Origin: Actinomycetota bacterium
GTDB taxonomy: Bacteria; Actinomycetota; Actinomycetes; Mycobacteriales; Mycobacteriaceae
Length of the DNA stretch: 64,000 bases
Direction of reading: 5' to 3'
NCBI GenBank assembly: GCA_018268465.1
Contig: JAFDWN010000051.1
Coordinates: forward strand, 54,223-118,222
This document shows positions 16,347 to 26,755 of the stretch, in pieces. Numbering within the stretch: the first letter of the stretch is position 1; every line of letters begins with the position of its first letter. The notes below the pieces were generated by a model that worked only from the letters and a program-made list of their open reading frames with translations, was not told the DNA's origin and did no database searches. The position numbers and the translations under genes were made by a program.

Positions 16347-17142
16347 ATCACCAAGTGCCACAACCACAGCCGGGCAGACCTTGGCGACGGCCATGGACGG
16401 GTCCGTCGCCGTGCTGAGCATGCAGTCCGCACCGTACAACCTGCTCGACGTCGGCCTGAGCCGCGAGCTCATCGCCGGCCTGGACTGGGCCCGCCGCCAG
16501 GACGCTCGCGCGGTGATCCTGCGCAGCGGCCTGCGGCATTTCTCGGCGGGGGCCGATCTCGACGCGATGCTCGCGACCGCCGGCGAAACCGGCGTCTTGG
16601 ACTGGGGGCTGGTGGACGTGATTCGGGCATTCGACGAACACCCCGCACCGATCGTGGCGAGCATCCAGGGCGTGTGCGTCGGCGGCGGCTTCGAGCTCGC
16701 CCTGGCCTGCGATCTCGTCGTCGCCGCGCGGTCGGCGAAGATCGGTTCGGTGGAGGTCACCGTGGGCCTGCATCCGTTGATGGGGGCGGTGCAGCGGCTG
16801 GCGCAGCGGGCCGGCGCGGCCAGAGCCAAGGAGATGACCATGCTGGGGCGCCGATACGACGCGGGGACGCTGGAGCGGTGGAACATCATCAACCGCGTCG
16901 TGGACGACGAAGATCTCGACACCGCGACGATGGTGCTGGCCCAGGAGCTCGCGCACGGGCCCACCGTCGCGAACGCTGCCACGAAACGCCTGGTGGCTAC
17001 GGCGATCAACGACGGCGTCGCGGCCGCCGACGAGGCGATGGCCGAGATCCAGCGACCCGTGCTGAGTTCGGCCGACTTCCGCACGGGGGTGCGGTCCTAC
17101 CGCGAACAGGGCATCGGCATGGCGCTCTTCGAGGGGCGGTGA
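16339..17142 (+). CDS. Enoyl-CoA hydratase/isomerase family protein
   Basis: A 267-aa crotonase-fold protein. The oxyanion hole is formed by FSAGADLDAM (69-78) and GVCVGGGFELALACD (111-125). Both hydratase glutamates appear to be kept: E119 in GGFELA and E139 in GSVEVTVGLHP, so true hydration of an enoyl-CoA is plausible. The start overlaps the BKACE end by 8 bases and the stop overlaps the CoA-transferase ATG by one base. It probably acts on the acyl-CoA produced by its operon neighbours. Confidence 0.9.
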   Translation: MSESPSATTTAGQTLATAMDGSVAVLSMQSAPYNLLDVGLSRELIAGLDWARRQDARAVILRSGLRHFSAGADLDAMLATAGETGVLDWGLVDVIRAFDEHPAPIVASIQGVCVGGGFELALACDLVVAARSAKIGSVEVTVGLHPLMGAVQRLAQRAGAARAKEMTMLGRRYDAGTLERWNIINRVVDDEDLDTATMVLAQELAHGPTVANAATKRLVATAINDGVAAADEAMAEIQRPVLSSADFRTGVRSYREQGIGMALFEGR

Positions 17143-18473
17143 TGGCCGCGATGATGCCCGCCCGGACGGCGCCCCTCGACGGCATCCGCGTCGTGGACTT
17201 CTCCCGGGTGCTCGCCGGCCCGCACTGTGCCAAAACGCTCCTGGACCTCGGCGCCGACGTCGTCAAGATCGAACCGCCCGGTGGAGATCTGTCGCGCAAG
17301 GCCTTTCCCACCACGGGGGAGATCTCCGGCTACTACGCCCAGCAGAACGCCGGAAAGCGGAATCTCAGCGTCGACCTCAACGTCGCCGGCGCCCGGGACG
17401 CGGTGGTCCGCCTCTGTGACGACGCCGATGTGATCGTCGAGAACTTCAGACCCGGTGCGCTGGCGGCGTTCGGACTGGACTACCGCACCGTCGCGGCCAC
17501 CAACCCCGGCGTCGTGTACGCCTCGATCAGCGGCTACGGGCAGCACGGACCCTGGCGGTCTCGCATGGCCTATGCGCCGACCGTCCAGGCCGAGACGGGA
17601 ATCACCGCCAACACCGCCGAGCATTTCGGCCGCACCGACGCGATGCGAAGCGACGCGCTCTCACACGCCGACGTCTACTCCGGCCTGCACGCCGCGATCG
17701 CCATCCTGGCGGCGCTGGCCAGCCGTGCGCGGACCGGCATGGGCAGCTACATCGACGTTGCGATGGCCGCCGTGATGATGTCGGTCAACGAACGGGTGCA
17801 TGTCGACCTGTCCGACGAGGAACTCGGCGACGAACGACCGATCCTCGGGGCCACCGACGGCCCGTTCTTCCAGGGGCCGGGCGGGGAGCGCTTCGCCAGT
17901 CCGATGAGTCTCGTCGGCAGCATGTCGTTTCCCTTCTACCTCGCCGCGATGCGGCGACCCGACCTCGGCGACGATCCGCGCTTCCGAACTCCCGAACTGC
18001 GGCTGCGCCACCTGGGTGCGCTTCACCAGATCGTCCAGGACTGGATCGGCACGTTCTCGGATATGGATTCGCTGGACGCCCAGATGGACGAGGCCAAGAT
18101 CGCCACCGGTCAGGTGCGCACCATCAAGGAGTTCGCGGCGGGCGACTGGGCCAGGGAATGGCATGCCGTGCGCACGGTTCCGGACGGAACGGGTGGCGAG
18201 ATCCGGGTGCCCGGCCGTCCGTGGCACTTCGACGAGCAGATCGCGACCGACGATGCGATGTTCGCCGCCCGGCAGGGCGAACACAACACGGAGTTGCTCG
18301 CAGAGCTGGGATATCAACCGTGCGACATCGCCCGGTTGGAGGCCACCGGGGCCCTGGTGGAGCCGGCCCGGCATCGCGACGCCGATCGCGGGCCCGCCGG
18401 GCTGTCCACCGTTGCCGCCGCCGGCCCGTTCGGCCAAGAGTGTCCCGCCGCCACCATCGCCGGGACGTCGTAG
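17142..18473 (+). CDS. CaiB/BaiF family CoA-transferase
   Basis: A 443-aa class III CoA-transferase that moves CoA between carboxylic acids. PLDGIRVVDFSRVLAGPHCAKTLLDLGADVVKIEPPGGD opens the Rossmann part. D177 in SHADVYSGLHAAIAILAAL matches the catalytic Asp that forms the acyl anhydride. NFRPGALAAFGLDY and GSYIDVAMAA are further family marks. The last 40 residues are poorly conserved. ATG at 17142 overlaps the preceding TGA by one base. It probably activates or exchanges an acid of the pathway. Confidence 0.9.
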   Translation: MAAMMPARTAPLDGIRVVDFSRVLAGPHCAKTLLDLGADVVKIEPPGGDLSRKAFPTTGEISGYYAQQNAGKRNLSVDLNVAGARDAVVRLCDDADVIVENFRPGALAAFGLDYRTVAATNPGVVYASISGYGQHGPWRSRMAYAPTVQAETGITANTAEHFGRTDAMRSDALSHADVYSGLHAAIAILAALASRARTGMGSYIDVAMAAVMMSVNERVHVDLSDEELGDERPILGATDGPFFQGPGGERFASPMSLVGSMSFPFYLAAMRRPDLGDDPRFRTPELRLRHLGALHQIVQDWIGTFSDMDSLDAQMDEAKIATGQVRTIKEFAAGDWAREWHAVRTVPDGTGGEIRVPGRPWHFDEQIATDDAMFAARQGEHNTELLAELGYQPCDIARLEATGALVEPARHRDADRGPAGLSTVAAAGPFGQECPAATIAGTS

Positions 18474-18486
18474 AAGGGATACGCCC

Positions 18487-18891
18487 ATGCCGATCGTCGA
18501 CATCACCCTCATCCGGGGACGTTCACCCGAACAGCTCCGCGCCATCGCCGACGCCGTCCACGACGCTCTGGTGGCCGAATTCGGGATCCCCGCGGATGAC
18601 CGCTTCCAGGTGATCCACCAGTGCGAGCCCTACGAACTGCTCTACGACCGGACCTTCATGGGAGGTCCGAGAACCGACGGGTTCGTCATGGTGCGGGTGG
18701 TCGTGGGTAAGGAGCGGCCCGCGGATGTGAAGCGGGCCCTCTTCGGTGCCATCGCGGTCAATCTCGCACGGACCGCGCAGGTGGCGGCCGAGGACGTGTT
18801 CATCGTGCTCGACACGGTGGATCTCACCGATCTCTCGGTCGCCGGTGGCCGCGCGTTCGACCCGCCTCACCTTCGAAGACCGCCCGCCTAG
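18487..18891 (+). CDS. Tautomerase family protein (malonate semialdehyde decarboxylase-like)
   Basis: A 134-aa protein starting MPIVDITLIRGRSPEQLRAIADAVHDALVAEFGIPADDRFQVIHQ, the Tautomerase_2/MSAD-type pattern with catalytic Pro1 after Met removal. GFVMVRVVVGKERPADVKRALFGAIAVNLA and EDVFIVL in the second half follow the same fold. In the chloroacrylate pathway MSAD decarboxylates malonate semialdehyde to acetaldehyde; whether this protein does the same is not shown. It closes the operon 13 bases after the CoA-transferase. The TGA/TAG region runs into the clpB promoter. Confidence 0.8.
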   Translation: MPIVDITLIRGRSPEQLRAIADAVHDALVAEFGIPADDRFQVIHQCEPYELLYDRTFMGGPRTDGFVMVRVVVGKERPADVKRALFGAIAVNLARTAQVAAEDVFIVLDTVDLTDLSVAGGRAFDPPHLRRPPA

Positions 18892-18958
18892 CTCGTCATA
18901 GGCTCGCGCGGCACGCGGAATGCGGCATCCGAACACCGCCGTCGGAAAATTGGTTAAA

Positions 18959-18979
18959 CTTGAGTGGAACAGACTCAAC
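18959..18979. promoter_or_regulatory. HAIR element (HspR operator) upstream of clpB
   Basis: CTTGAGT (18959-18965), a 7-base spacer, and ACTCAAC (18973-18979) match the HAIR consensus CTTGAGT-N7-ACTCAAG at 13 of 14 arm positions. It lies 77 bases before the clpB GTG in AT-richer DNA. HspR, encoded at 2419-2799, is the known binder of HAIR in actinobacteria, so clpB is very likely repressed by HspR with DnaK and induced on heat stress. Confidence 0.88.
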
Positions 18980-19056
18980 CTTGACGGCGTTGTTCCTTGC
19001 GACAAGCATTTTCTGTGCCTCGCAGAGGCCTATCTGACGAAACGGAGGCGTGTGTC

Positions 19057-21636
<2,580 letters not shown>

Positions 21637-21667
21637 TACCCGTCAACACGCGCACCACCCGGCGCGA

Positions 21668-21719
21668 GCAGACGCCAAAGTCCCCCATTTGCCTCGCAAA
21701 TGGGGGACTTTGCGTCTGC
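21668..21719. terminator. Long stem-loop terminator after clpB
   Basis: Arms 21668-21692 and 21696-21719 pair over 24 bp with one bulged base and a 3-base loop (CTC). The core of the stem is AAAGTCCCCCATTTGC against its complement. It lies 32 bases after the clpB stop and before ttfA, so it should end the clpB transcript. It lacks a T-run. The length of the stem is well beyond what a terminator needs, so the sequence may also be a dispersed repeat. Confidence 0.75.
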
Positions 21720-21803
21720 CCGCCACAGATGTCACCCGGTGTGATGCGGTTGTGACCTCCGCGAGTTCGGGGGAAGCCGGGCCGAACCATTAGGCTAGGC
21801 CCG

Positions 21804-22682
21804 ATGGTTCCGCTCTGGTTCACGCTGTCCGCACTCTGTTTCGTGGGTGCGGCGGTTTTGCTGTACGTCGACATCGACCGCCGCCGAGGGCTGGGACGCC
21901 GCCGCAAGTCATGGGCGAAGTCGCATGGCTTCGACTACGAACACGAATCCACCGAGATCCTCAAGCGCTGGAAGCGCGGAGTGATGTCGACGGTGGGTGA
22001 CGTGACGGCCCGCAACGTCGTCCTGGGCCAGATCCGTGGCGAGGCCGTCTTCATCTTCGACCTCGAGGACGTCGCGACCGTCATCGCGCTGCACCGCAAG
22101 GTGGGCACCAACGTCGTGGTCGACCTGCGGCTCAAGGGCATCAAGGAGCCGCGCGAGAACGACATCTGGCTGCTCGGCGCGATCGGGCCGCGGATGGTGT
22201 ACTCGACCAACCTCGACGCCGCCCGCCGGGCCTGCGACCGGCGCATGGTGACCTTCGCGCACACCGCGCCGGACTGCGCCGAGATCATGTGGAACGAGCA
22301 GAACTGGACGCTGGTCAGCATGCCGGTGACCAGCACCCGCGCCCAGTGGGACGAAGGCCTGCGGACGGTGCGCCAGTTCAACGATCTGCTGCGCGTCCTG
22401 CCGCCGGTGCCCCAGGGCGGGCAGACCGGCGGTGCGGCGCAGGCCATCGCACGGCGCAGCGGGTCCCCGAGCCGTCCGCTCGTGCCCGCGCCGTCACGGC
22501 CGTCCGAACTGCCGCCCGGCCGTGGCGATCTGCCGCCGGGCCGCGCCGATGTGTCCCGCTACACCCAGCCGCGCTCCGAACACGCCCGCACGGACACACC
22601 GCCCGCGCCGCGACCCGATCCGGCTGACCGCCGCCCGCCGCCGTCGCGCAACGGTCGGCAGTCCGCGAATTTTCAGCACTGA
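21804..22682 (+). CDS. ttfA: Trehalose monomycolate transport factor TtfA
   Basis: A 292-aa protein very like Rv0383c/TtfA as I recall it, an essential partner of MmpL3 in moving trehalose monomycolate across the inner membrane. One N-terminal helix (residues 3-22) anchors it, followed by a basic RRRGLGRRRKSWAKSHGFDY segment, a cytosolic domain to about residue 205 (EVATVIALHRKVGTNVVVDLRLKG, MVYSTNLDAARRACDRRMV), and a disordered Pro/Arg-rich tail. Position next to clpB matches M. tuberculosis. This gene alone points strongly to a mycolate-producing host. Confidence 0.92.
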   Translation: MVPLWFTLSALCFVGAAVLLYVDIDRRRGLGRRRKSWAKSHGFDYEHESTEILKRWKRGVMSTVGDVTARNVVLGQIRGEAVFIFDLEDVATVIALHRKVGTNVVVDLRLKGIKEPRENDIWLLGAIGPRMVYSTNLDAARRACDRRMVTFAHTAPDCAEIMWNEQNWTLVSMPVTSTRAQWDEGLRTVRQFNDLLRVLPPVPQGGQTGGAAQAIARRSGSPSRPLVPAPSRPSELPPGRGDLPPGRADVSRYTQPRSEHARTDTPPAPRPDPADRRPPPSRNGRQSANFQH

Positions 22683-22708
22683 CCGCGGCCGCGCACCCCG
22701 GCCGAACC

Positions 22709-23374
22709 ATGCCTGAACCCGGCCCGGCCGGTGAACCCGCGCCGGGTCCCACCGAATGGGGCCAGACCCCCGGGGTGGGGCCGTGGCCGGGACCGCACCC
22801 CGACGACCCGCGCTACGATCCGGCGCTGCTGCGCGACGGCGACACCCGCAACGTCGTCGACGCCTACCGGTACTGGACGCGGGAGGCCATCGTCGCCGAC
22901 ATCGACGGGCGACGGCATCCGGTGCACATCGCCATCGAGAACTTCGGCAACGACGCCAATATCGGCGCGGTGGTTCGCACCGCCAACGCCTTCGCCGTGG
23001 ATACCGTGCATATCGTCGGGCGGCGGCGCTGGAACCGGCGCGGGGCCATGGTGACGGACCGCTACCAGCGGTTACGCCATCACGACAGCACCGCCGAACT
23101 GTTGTCGTTCGCCGCGGGCGCGGGGCTCACCGCCGTCGCGGTGGACAACGTCGCCGGGTCGGTCCGGCTGGAACGCACCGCGTTGCCCCGCGACTGCCTG
23201 ATGATCTTCGGGCAGGAGGGCCCGGGCATCACCGACGAGGCGAGGACCGGGGCCGCGTTAACGGTGTCGATTGCACAGTTCGGATCCACCCGCAGCATCA
23301 ACGCCGCCGTCGCGGCGGGTATCGCGATGCACTGCTGGATCGTCCAGCACGCCGACCTCGGTACGGCCTGGTAG
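22709..23374 (+). CDS. SpoU/TrmH family RNA 2'-O-methyltransferase
   Basis: A 221-aa SPOUT methyltransferase using S-adenosylmethionine to methylate a ribose in tRNA or rRNA. Motif 1 is IENFGNDANIGAVVRTANAF (76-95), motif 2 MIFGQEGPGI (165-174) and motif 3 FGSTRSINAAVAAGIAMH (191-208), all needed for the trefoil-knot cofactor site. The first 45 residues are Pro/Gly-rich and not conserved. It corresponds to Rv0380c by position. Target nucleotide is unknown. Its last 117 bases are overlapped on the opposite strand by the MFS gene. Confidence 0.9.
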   Translation: MPEPGPAGEPAPGPTEWGQTPGVGPWPGPHPDDPRYDPALLRDGDTRNVVDAYRYWTREAIVADIDGRRHPVHIAIENFGNDANIGAVVRTANAFAVDTVHIVGRRRWNRRGAMVTDRYQRLRHHDSTAELLSFAAGAGLTAVAVDNVAGSVRLERTALPRDCLMIFGQEGPGITDEARTGAALTVSIAQFGSTRSINAAVAAGIAMHCWIVQHADLGTAW

Positions 23375-24853
23375 GTCGCGCAGCAGGATCCACACGGCCA
23401 GCGCCGATGTGAGCATGAGCACCGCGCCGACCCCGGCGGCGATGGCAAGACCCTCGGTGAACGTCGCCCTGGCCGCGTCGAGCAGCGCGGCGGCGTCATC
23501 GGCGGGCAGCATCGTGGAGGCTTGCACCGCACCGGCCAGCGAGTCGTGCGCGTGGGCGGCGACCGCCGCGGGTGTGCCGGCAGGTGCGGTGAACCCGCGG
23601 TACACACCGGTGACGATCGAACCGAGGGTGGCGATCCCCAGAGCCATGCCGAGTTCGTACGCCGTCTCCGACACCGCGGCCGCCGCGCCCGCACGTTCGC
23701 GGGGAACGCTGGCGAGGATCACGTCGCTGGCGACGGTGAAGGCCAGGCCGAGGCCGACGCCGACGACGAAGAGGGCCACGCCGAGCTGCGGATAGGCGGT
23801 GTCGGGGCGGATGGTCGTCAAGGTCGCCATCGCGACACCGACCATGGCCAGGCCGGTGGTCAGCACCGCGCGCTTCGACCAGTACCGCACGGCCACACCG
23901 GCCAGCACGCCGAAGATCGTCGCCGCCACCGCGGCGGGCAACTCGGCCAGACCGGCCCTCAGCGGACTGAAGCCCTGGACCAGCTGAAAGAACTGCGACA
24001 GGAAGAACACCAGCCCGGACAGGCCGAGCACCGACAGCAAGTTCGCGCCGACCACCCCGGAAAATGCGCGGTTGCCGAACAACCGGACGTCGATGAGCGG
24101 GCTGGGCAGGCGCAGCTGACGGCGCACGAACACCACCAGCGCGACGATCCCGGCCAGCGCGGCGATCACGACGTCGGCGTGCAGGCCTGCCCGCAGGCCC
24201 AGCGCCGCGGTCTCCTTGATGGCGTAGACCACGCCCAGGATGCCGACCATCGACAGGCCGACGCTGAGCAGGTCCCACGGTCCGCGCGCAGGGTTGCGGT
24301 ACTCCGGCAGCAGGAGCAGCCCGCTGCCCACCAGCACCACCATGACCGGCACGTTGATGAGGAATACCGAACCCCACCAGAAGTGCTCGAGCAGGATGCC
24401 GCCGAGGATGGGCCCCAGCGCGGCACCGGCGGAGAACGCGGCCGCCCAGATGCCGACCGCGAGGGTACGTTCCCGCGCCTGCGGGAACAGCCCGCGGACC
24501 AGGGCCAGGGTGGCCGGCGCCAGTGTCGCGCCCGCCACACCCTGCAGCGCCCGCCCGGCGATCAGCAGTTCGGCGGTGGGCGCGTATGCGCTCAGCGCAG
24601 ACACCGCGGCGAATAAGGTCGCGCCGCTGAGCAGCAGTTTCTTATGGCCGATGCGGTCGCCGAGGCTGCCCATGGTGATGAGCAGGCTGGCGAGGACGAA
24701 CGAGTAGATGTCGCCGATCCAGAGGATCTGGGTTCCGGTCGCGCCGAGGTCGCGGCTGATGAAGGGTGTGGCCAGGGCCAGCACCGTGCCGTCGATGCCG
24801 ATGAGCAGGACCGCCAGGGTCAGCACACCGAGTGCAAGCCAGCGGCGGTTCAT
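23258..24853 (-). CDS. MFS drug exporter, DHA2 (14-helix) family
   Basis: A 531-aa major facilitator with 14 predicted helices, of the EmrB/QacA proton-drug antiporter type. The first helix carries IDGTVLALATPFISRDL (motif D1 type), the loop MGSLGDRIGHKKLLL is motif A, and GAALGPILGGIL is motif C of exporters. Helix 14 ends near residue 497. The remaining 34 residues are hydrophilic and are read antisense to the end of the SpoU gene. The ATG overlaps the tetR stop (ATGA on the minus strand), so tetR and this gene form one operon. Substrate unknown. Confidence 0.9.
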   Translation of the reverse strand: MNRRWLALGVLTLAVLLIGIDGTVLALATPFISRDLGATGTQILWIGDIYSFVLASLLITMGSLGDRIGHKKLLLSGATLFAAVSALSAYAPTAELLIAGRALQGVAGATLAPATLALVRGLFPQARERTLAVGIWAAAFSAGAALGPILGGILLEHFWWGSVFLINVPVMVVLVGSGLLLLPEYRNPARGPWDLLSVGLSMVGILGVVYAIKETAALGLRAGLHADVVIAALAGIVALVVFVRRQLRLPSPLIDVRLFGNRAFSGVVGANLLSVLGLSGLVFFLSQFFQLVQGFSPLRAGLAELPAAVAATIFGVLAGVAVRYWSKRAVLTTGLAMVGVAMATLTTIRPDTAYPQLGVALFVVGVGLGLAFTVASDVILASVPRERAGAAAAVSETAYELGMALGIATLGSIVTGVYRGFTAPAGTPAAVAAHAHDSLAGAVQASTMLPADDAAALLDAARATFTEGLAIAAGVGAVLMLTSALAVWILLRDLPGRTEVGVLDDPAVHRDTRRDGGVDAAGGSELCNRHR

Positions 24854-25392
24854 GAGGTACTCACTCCGTTCAGTAACAAATTGGTGATCATGCGGTCGAA
24901 ATCGCGGTCGGCCAGCCGGCCCACCTGGATGGCCCAGCCGGCCCCCGCGACCAGGCTGTACAACGCTTCGGTCAGCCAGGTCGTGGTCATGTCGGGCCGG
25001 AACTCGCCGGTCTGTTGACCGCGTTCGAACAGTGCGTTGATCCGGGTGTCGATGACGGTCCAGCCGCGCATCGATTCGTCGGGGTCGAGTTCCTGGCTCT
25101 GGCTGTAGAGCAGGGCGAGGTAGGGCGCCACCGGCCGGCAGGCCGTGACCAGCCGCCGCAGCGCGGTCGTCGCGGAGTCCTCGTCGAGGCGGGCCGCGTC
25201 CAGCGCGGCGAACATCTCGTCGATGGCCATGCTGTCCAGGGCCGCCATCAGCGCGGGTTTACCCGCGAAGTGCCGGTGCAGGGTGGCGCGGCTCACCCCG
25301 ACCGCGGCGGCGATCTCGTCCTGGGTGGCGTTGGGCCGGCGGCCGAGGAAATCCGCGGCTGCGCGCAGCAGCCCGTCACGATCCGAAGCCAT
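24850..25392 (-). CDS. TetR family transcriptional repressor
   Basis: A 180-aa TetR protein. The helix-turn-helix at residues 4-48 (RDGLLRAAADFLGRRPNATQDEIAAAVGVSRATLHRHFAGKPALMAAL) is followed by a ligand-binding helical domain. The ATG at 25392 is chosen over 25410 because the latter would start only two bases from the operator. It is the first gene of a two-gene operon with the MFS exporter and probably represses both. It diverges from the GH76 gene, which the operator may also affect. Confidence 0.9.
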   Translation of the reverse strand: MASDRDGLLRAAADFLGRRPNATQDEIAAAVGVSRATLHRHFAGKPALMAALDSMAIDEMFAALDAARLDEDSATTALRRLVTACRPVAPYLALLYSQSQELDPDESMRGWTVIDTRINALFERGQQTGEFRPDMTTTWLTEALYSLVAGAGWAIQVGRLADRDFDRMITNLLLNGVSTS

Positions 25393-25411
25393 GAGACGAA
25401 TATAGCTCATT

Positions 25412-25429
25412 TGAGACAAAAATGTCTCA
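25412..25429. promoter_or_regulatory. TetR operator TGAGACA-N4-TGTCTCA
   Basis: A perfect inverted repeat with 7-bp arms and an AAAA centre, 20 bases upstream of the tetR start codon and 48 bases before the GH76 start. TGAGACA-type half-sites are common for TetR repressors of MFS exporters. Autoregulation of tetR-MFS is the natural reading. Confidence 0.72.
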
Positions 25430-25476
25430 TCGCGAGTCGCCGACAGGGCAGCCCCGGGTAGGGCAGGATCAGGCAC

Positions 25477-26625
25477 ATGGATCAGCTCTGGGCCAACCGC
25501 GCGGCCAGCGCCGAGGCGGCGATCACACGGCGACACCTCAAGCGCCTGTGGGGTCTGCCGGGAACCCAGCTCGGGGTGGTCGCCTGGCCGCCCGCCCGGC
25601 GCTACCGGTGGTTCGGCGTCTGGCACTACTGGTGGCAGGCACACCTACTGGACTGTCTGGTCGACGCCCAGTTACGCGATCCGCAACCCGACCGGCAGAC
25701 CCAGATCACCCGCCAGATCCGGGCCCACCGGCTGCGCAACAACTTGTCGTGGGTCAACGACTACTACGACGATATGGCGTGGCTGGCGCTGGCACTGGAA
25801 CGCGCGGGCCGCCTCGCCGGTGTGCAGAAGCCGGCCGCGCTGGACAAACTGTGCGACCAGTTCGTCAACGCCTGGGTGCCCGAAGACGGTGGCGGCATCC
25901 CGTGGCGCAAACAGGACCAGTTCTTCAACGCCCCGGCCAACGGCCCGGCGGGGATCTTCCTGGCGCGCTACGACGACCGGCTGCGGCGGGCCCAGCAGAT
26001 GGCGGACTGGATCGACGAAACCCTCATCGACCCCGAAACCCATCTGGTGTTCGACGGCATCAAGGCGGGGTCGCTGGTCCGCGCGCAGTACACCTACTGC
26101 CAGGGCGTGGTGCTCGGCCTGGAGGTGGAGTTGGCGGTGCGCACCGACGACGCTGACCACTCCGAACGGGTGCACCGCCTGGTCAGCGCGGTCGGCGACC
26201 AGATGGCGCCCGACGGGGTGATCAGGGGCGCCGGAGGCGGCGACGGCGGGCTGTTCAACGCGATCCTGGCGCGTTACCTCACGCTGGTGGTCACCACATT
26301 GCCCCAGCACGGGGCCGCCGACGCCGCCGCGCGTGACCTGGCCCGCACGCTGGTGCTGACGTCGGCGCGGGCGGCCTGGGACAACCGCCAGGACGTCGAC
26401 GGACTGCCGCTGTTCGGACCGTTCTGGGACCGCACCGCCGAGGTGCCCACCGCCGAGGGGGACGACGCCGAGTCGGTCGACGGGGCCGTCAACCAATCCG
26501 CGATCCCCGAACGCGACCTGTCGGTGCAACTGTCCGGCTGGATGCTCATGGAGGCCGCCCACGTCGCCGCAGGCGCGGATCCGCACGAGGACATCACGGC
26601 CCAGCCACCCGACGCCACCGAGTGA
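25477..26625 (+). CDS. Glycoside hydrolase family 76 (alpha-1,6-mannanase-like) protein
   Basis: A 382-aa protein with an alpha/alpha-barrel pattern of GH76, endo-alpha-1,6-mannanases. The catalytic Asp pair is D98-D99 in NDYYDDMAWLALA, and GGGIPWRKQDQFFNAPANGPAGIFLAR and YTYCQGVVLGLEVEL are family blocks. There is no signal peptide, so the protein is probably cytosolic, odd for a hydrolase of cell-wall mannans but as in mycobacterial relatives (Rv0365c, from memory). It may act on lipomannan precursors or intracellular glycans. ATG at 25477 is the first start after the TetR operator. Confidence 0.82.
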   Translation: MDQLWANRAASAEAAITRRHLKRLWGLPGTQLGVVAWPPARRYRWFGVWHYWWQAHLLDCLVDAQLRDPQPDRQTQITRQIRAHRLRNNLSWVNDYYDDMAWLALALERAGRLAGVQKPAALDKLCDQFVNAWVPEDGGGIPWRKQDQFFNAPANGPAGIFLARYDDRLRRAQQMADWIDETLIDPETHLVFDGIKAGSLVRAQYTYCQGVVLGLEVELAVRTDDADHSERVHRLVSAVGDQMAPDGVIRGAGGGDGGLFNAILARYLTLVVTTLPQHGAADAAARDLARTLVLTSARAAWDNRQDVDGLPLFGPFWDRTAEVPTAEGDDAESVDGAVNQSAIPERDLSVQLSGWMLMEAAHVAAGADPHEDITAQPPDATE

Positions 26626-26755
26626 GCGCCGCACCGCACCAGGCGTTATCGTCATGCAGAGTTCCCGACCATGACCGCAGACCGGCTGGAGATCCCGATC
26701 AAGCGAATCCTGTTGGGCGCCAAGTCTGCCGGCCCGCTCCGGGGCACGCACTGAC

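Noticed and set aside
26671-26754. Small open frame of 27 codons just before nhaA
   Set aside because: Ends two bases before the nhaA GTG and could be a leader peptide, but it has no clear ribosome binding site and no recognisable content.
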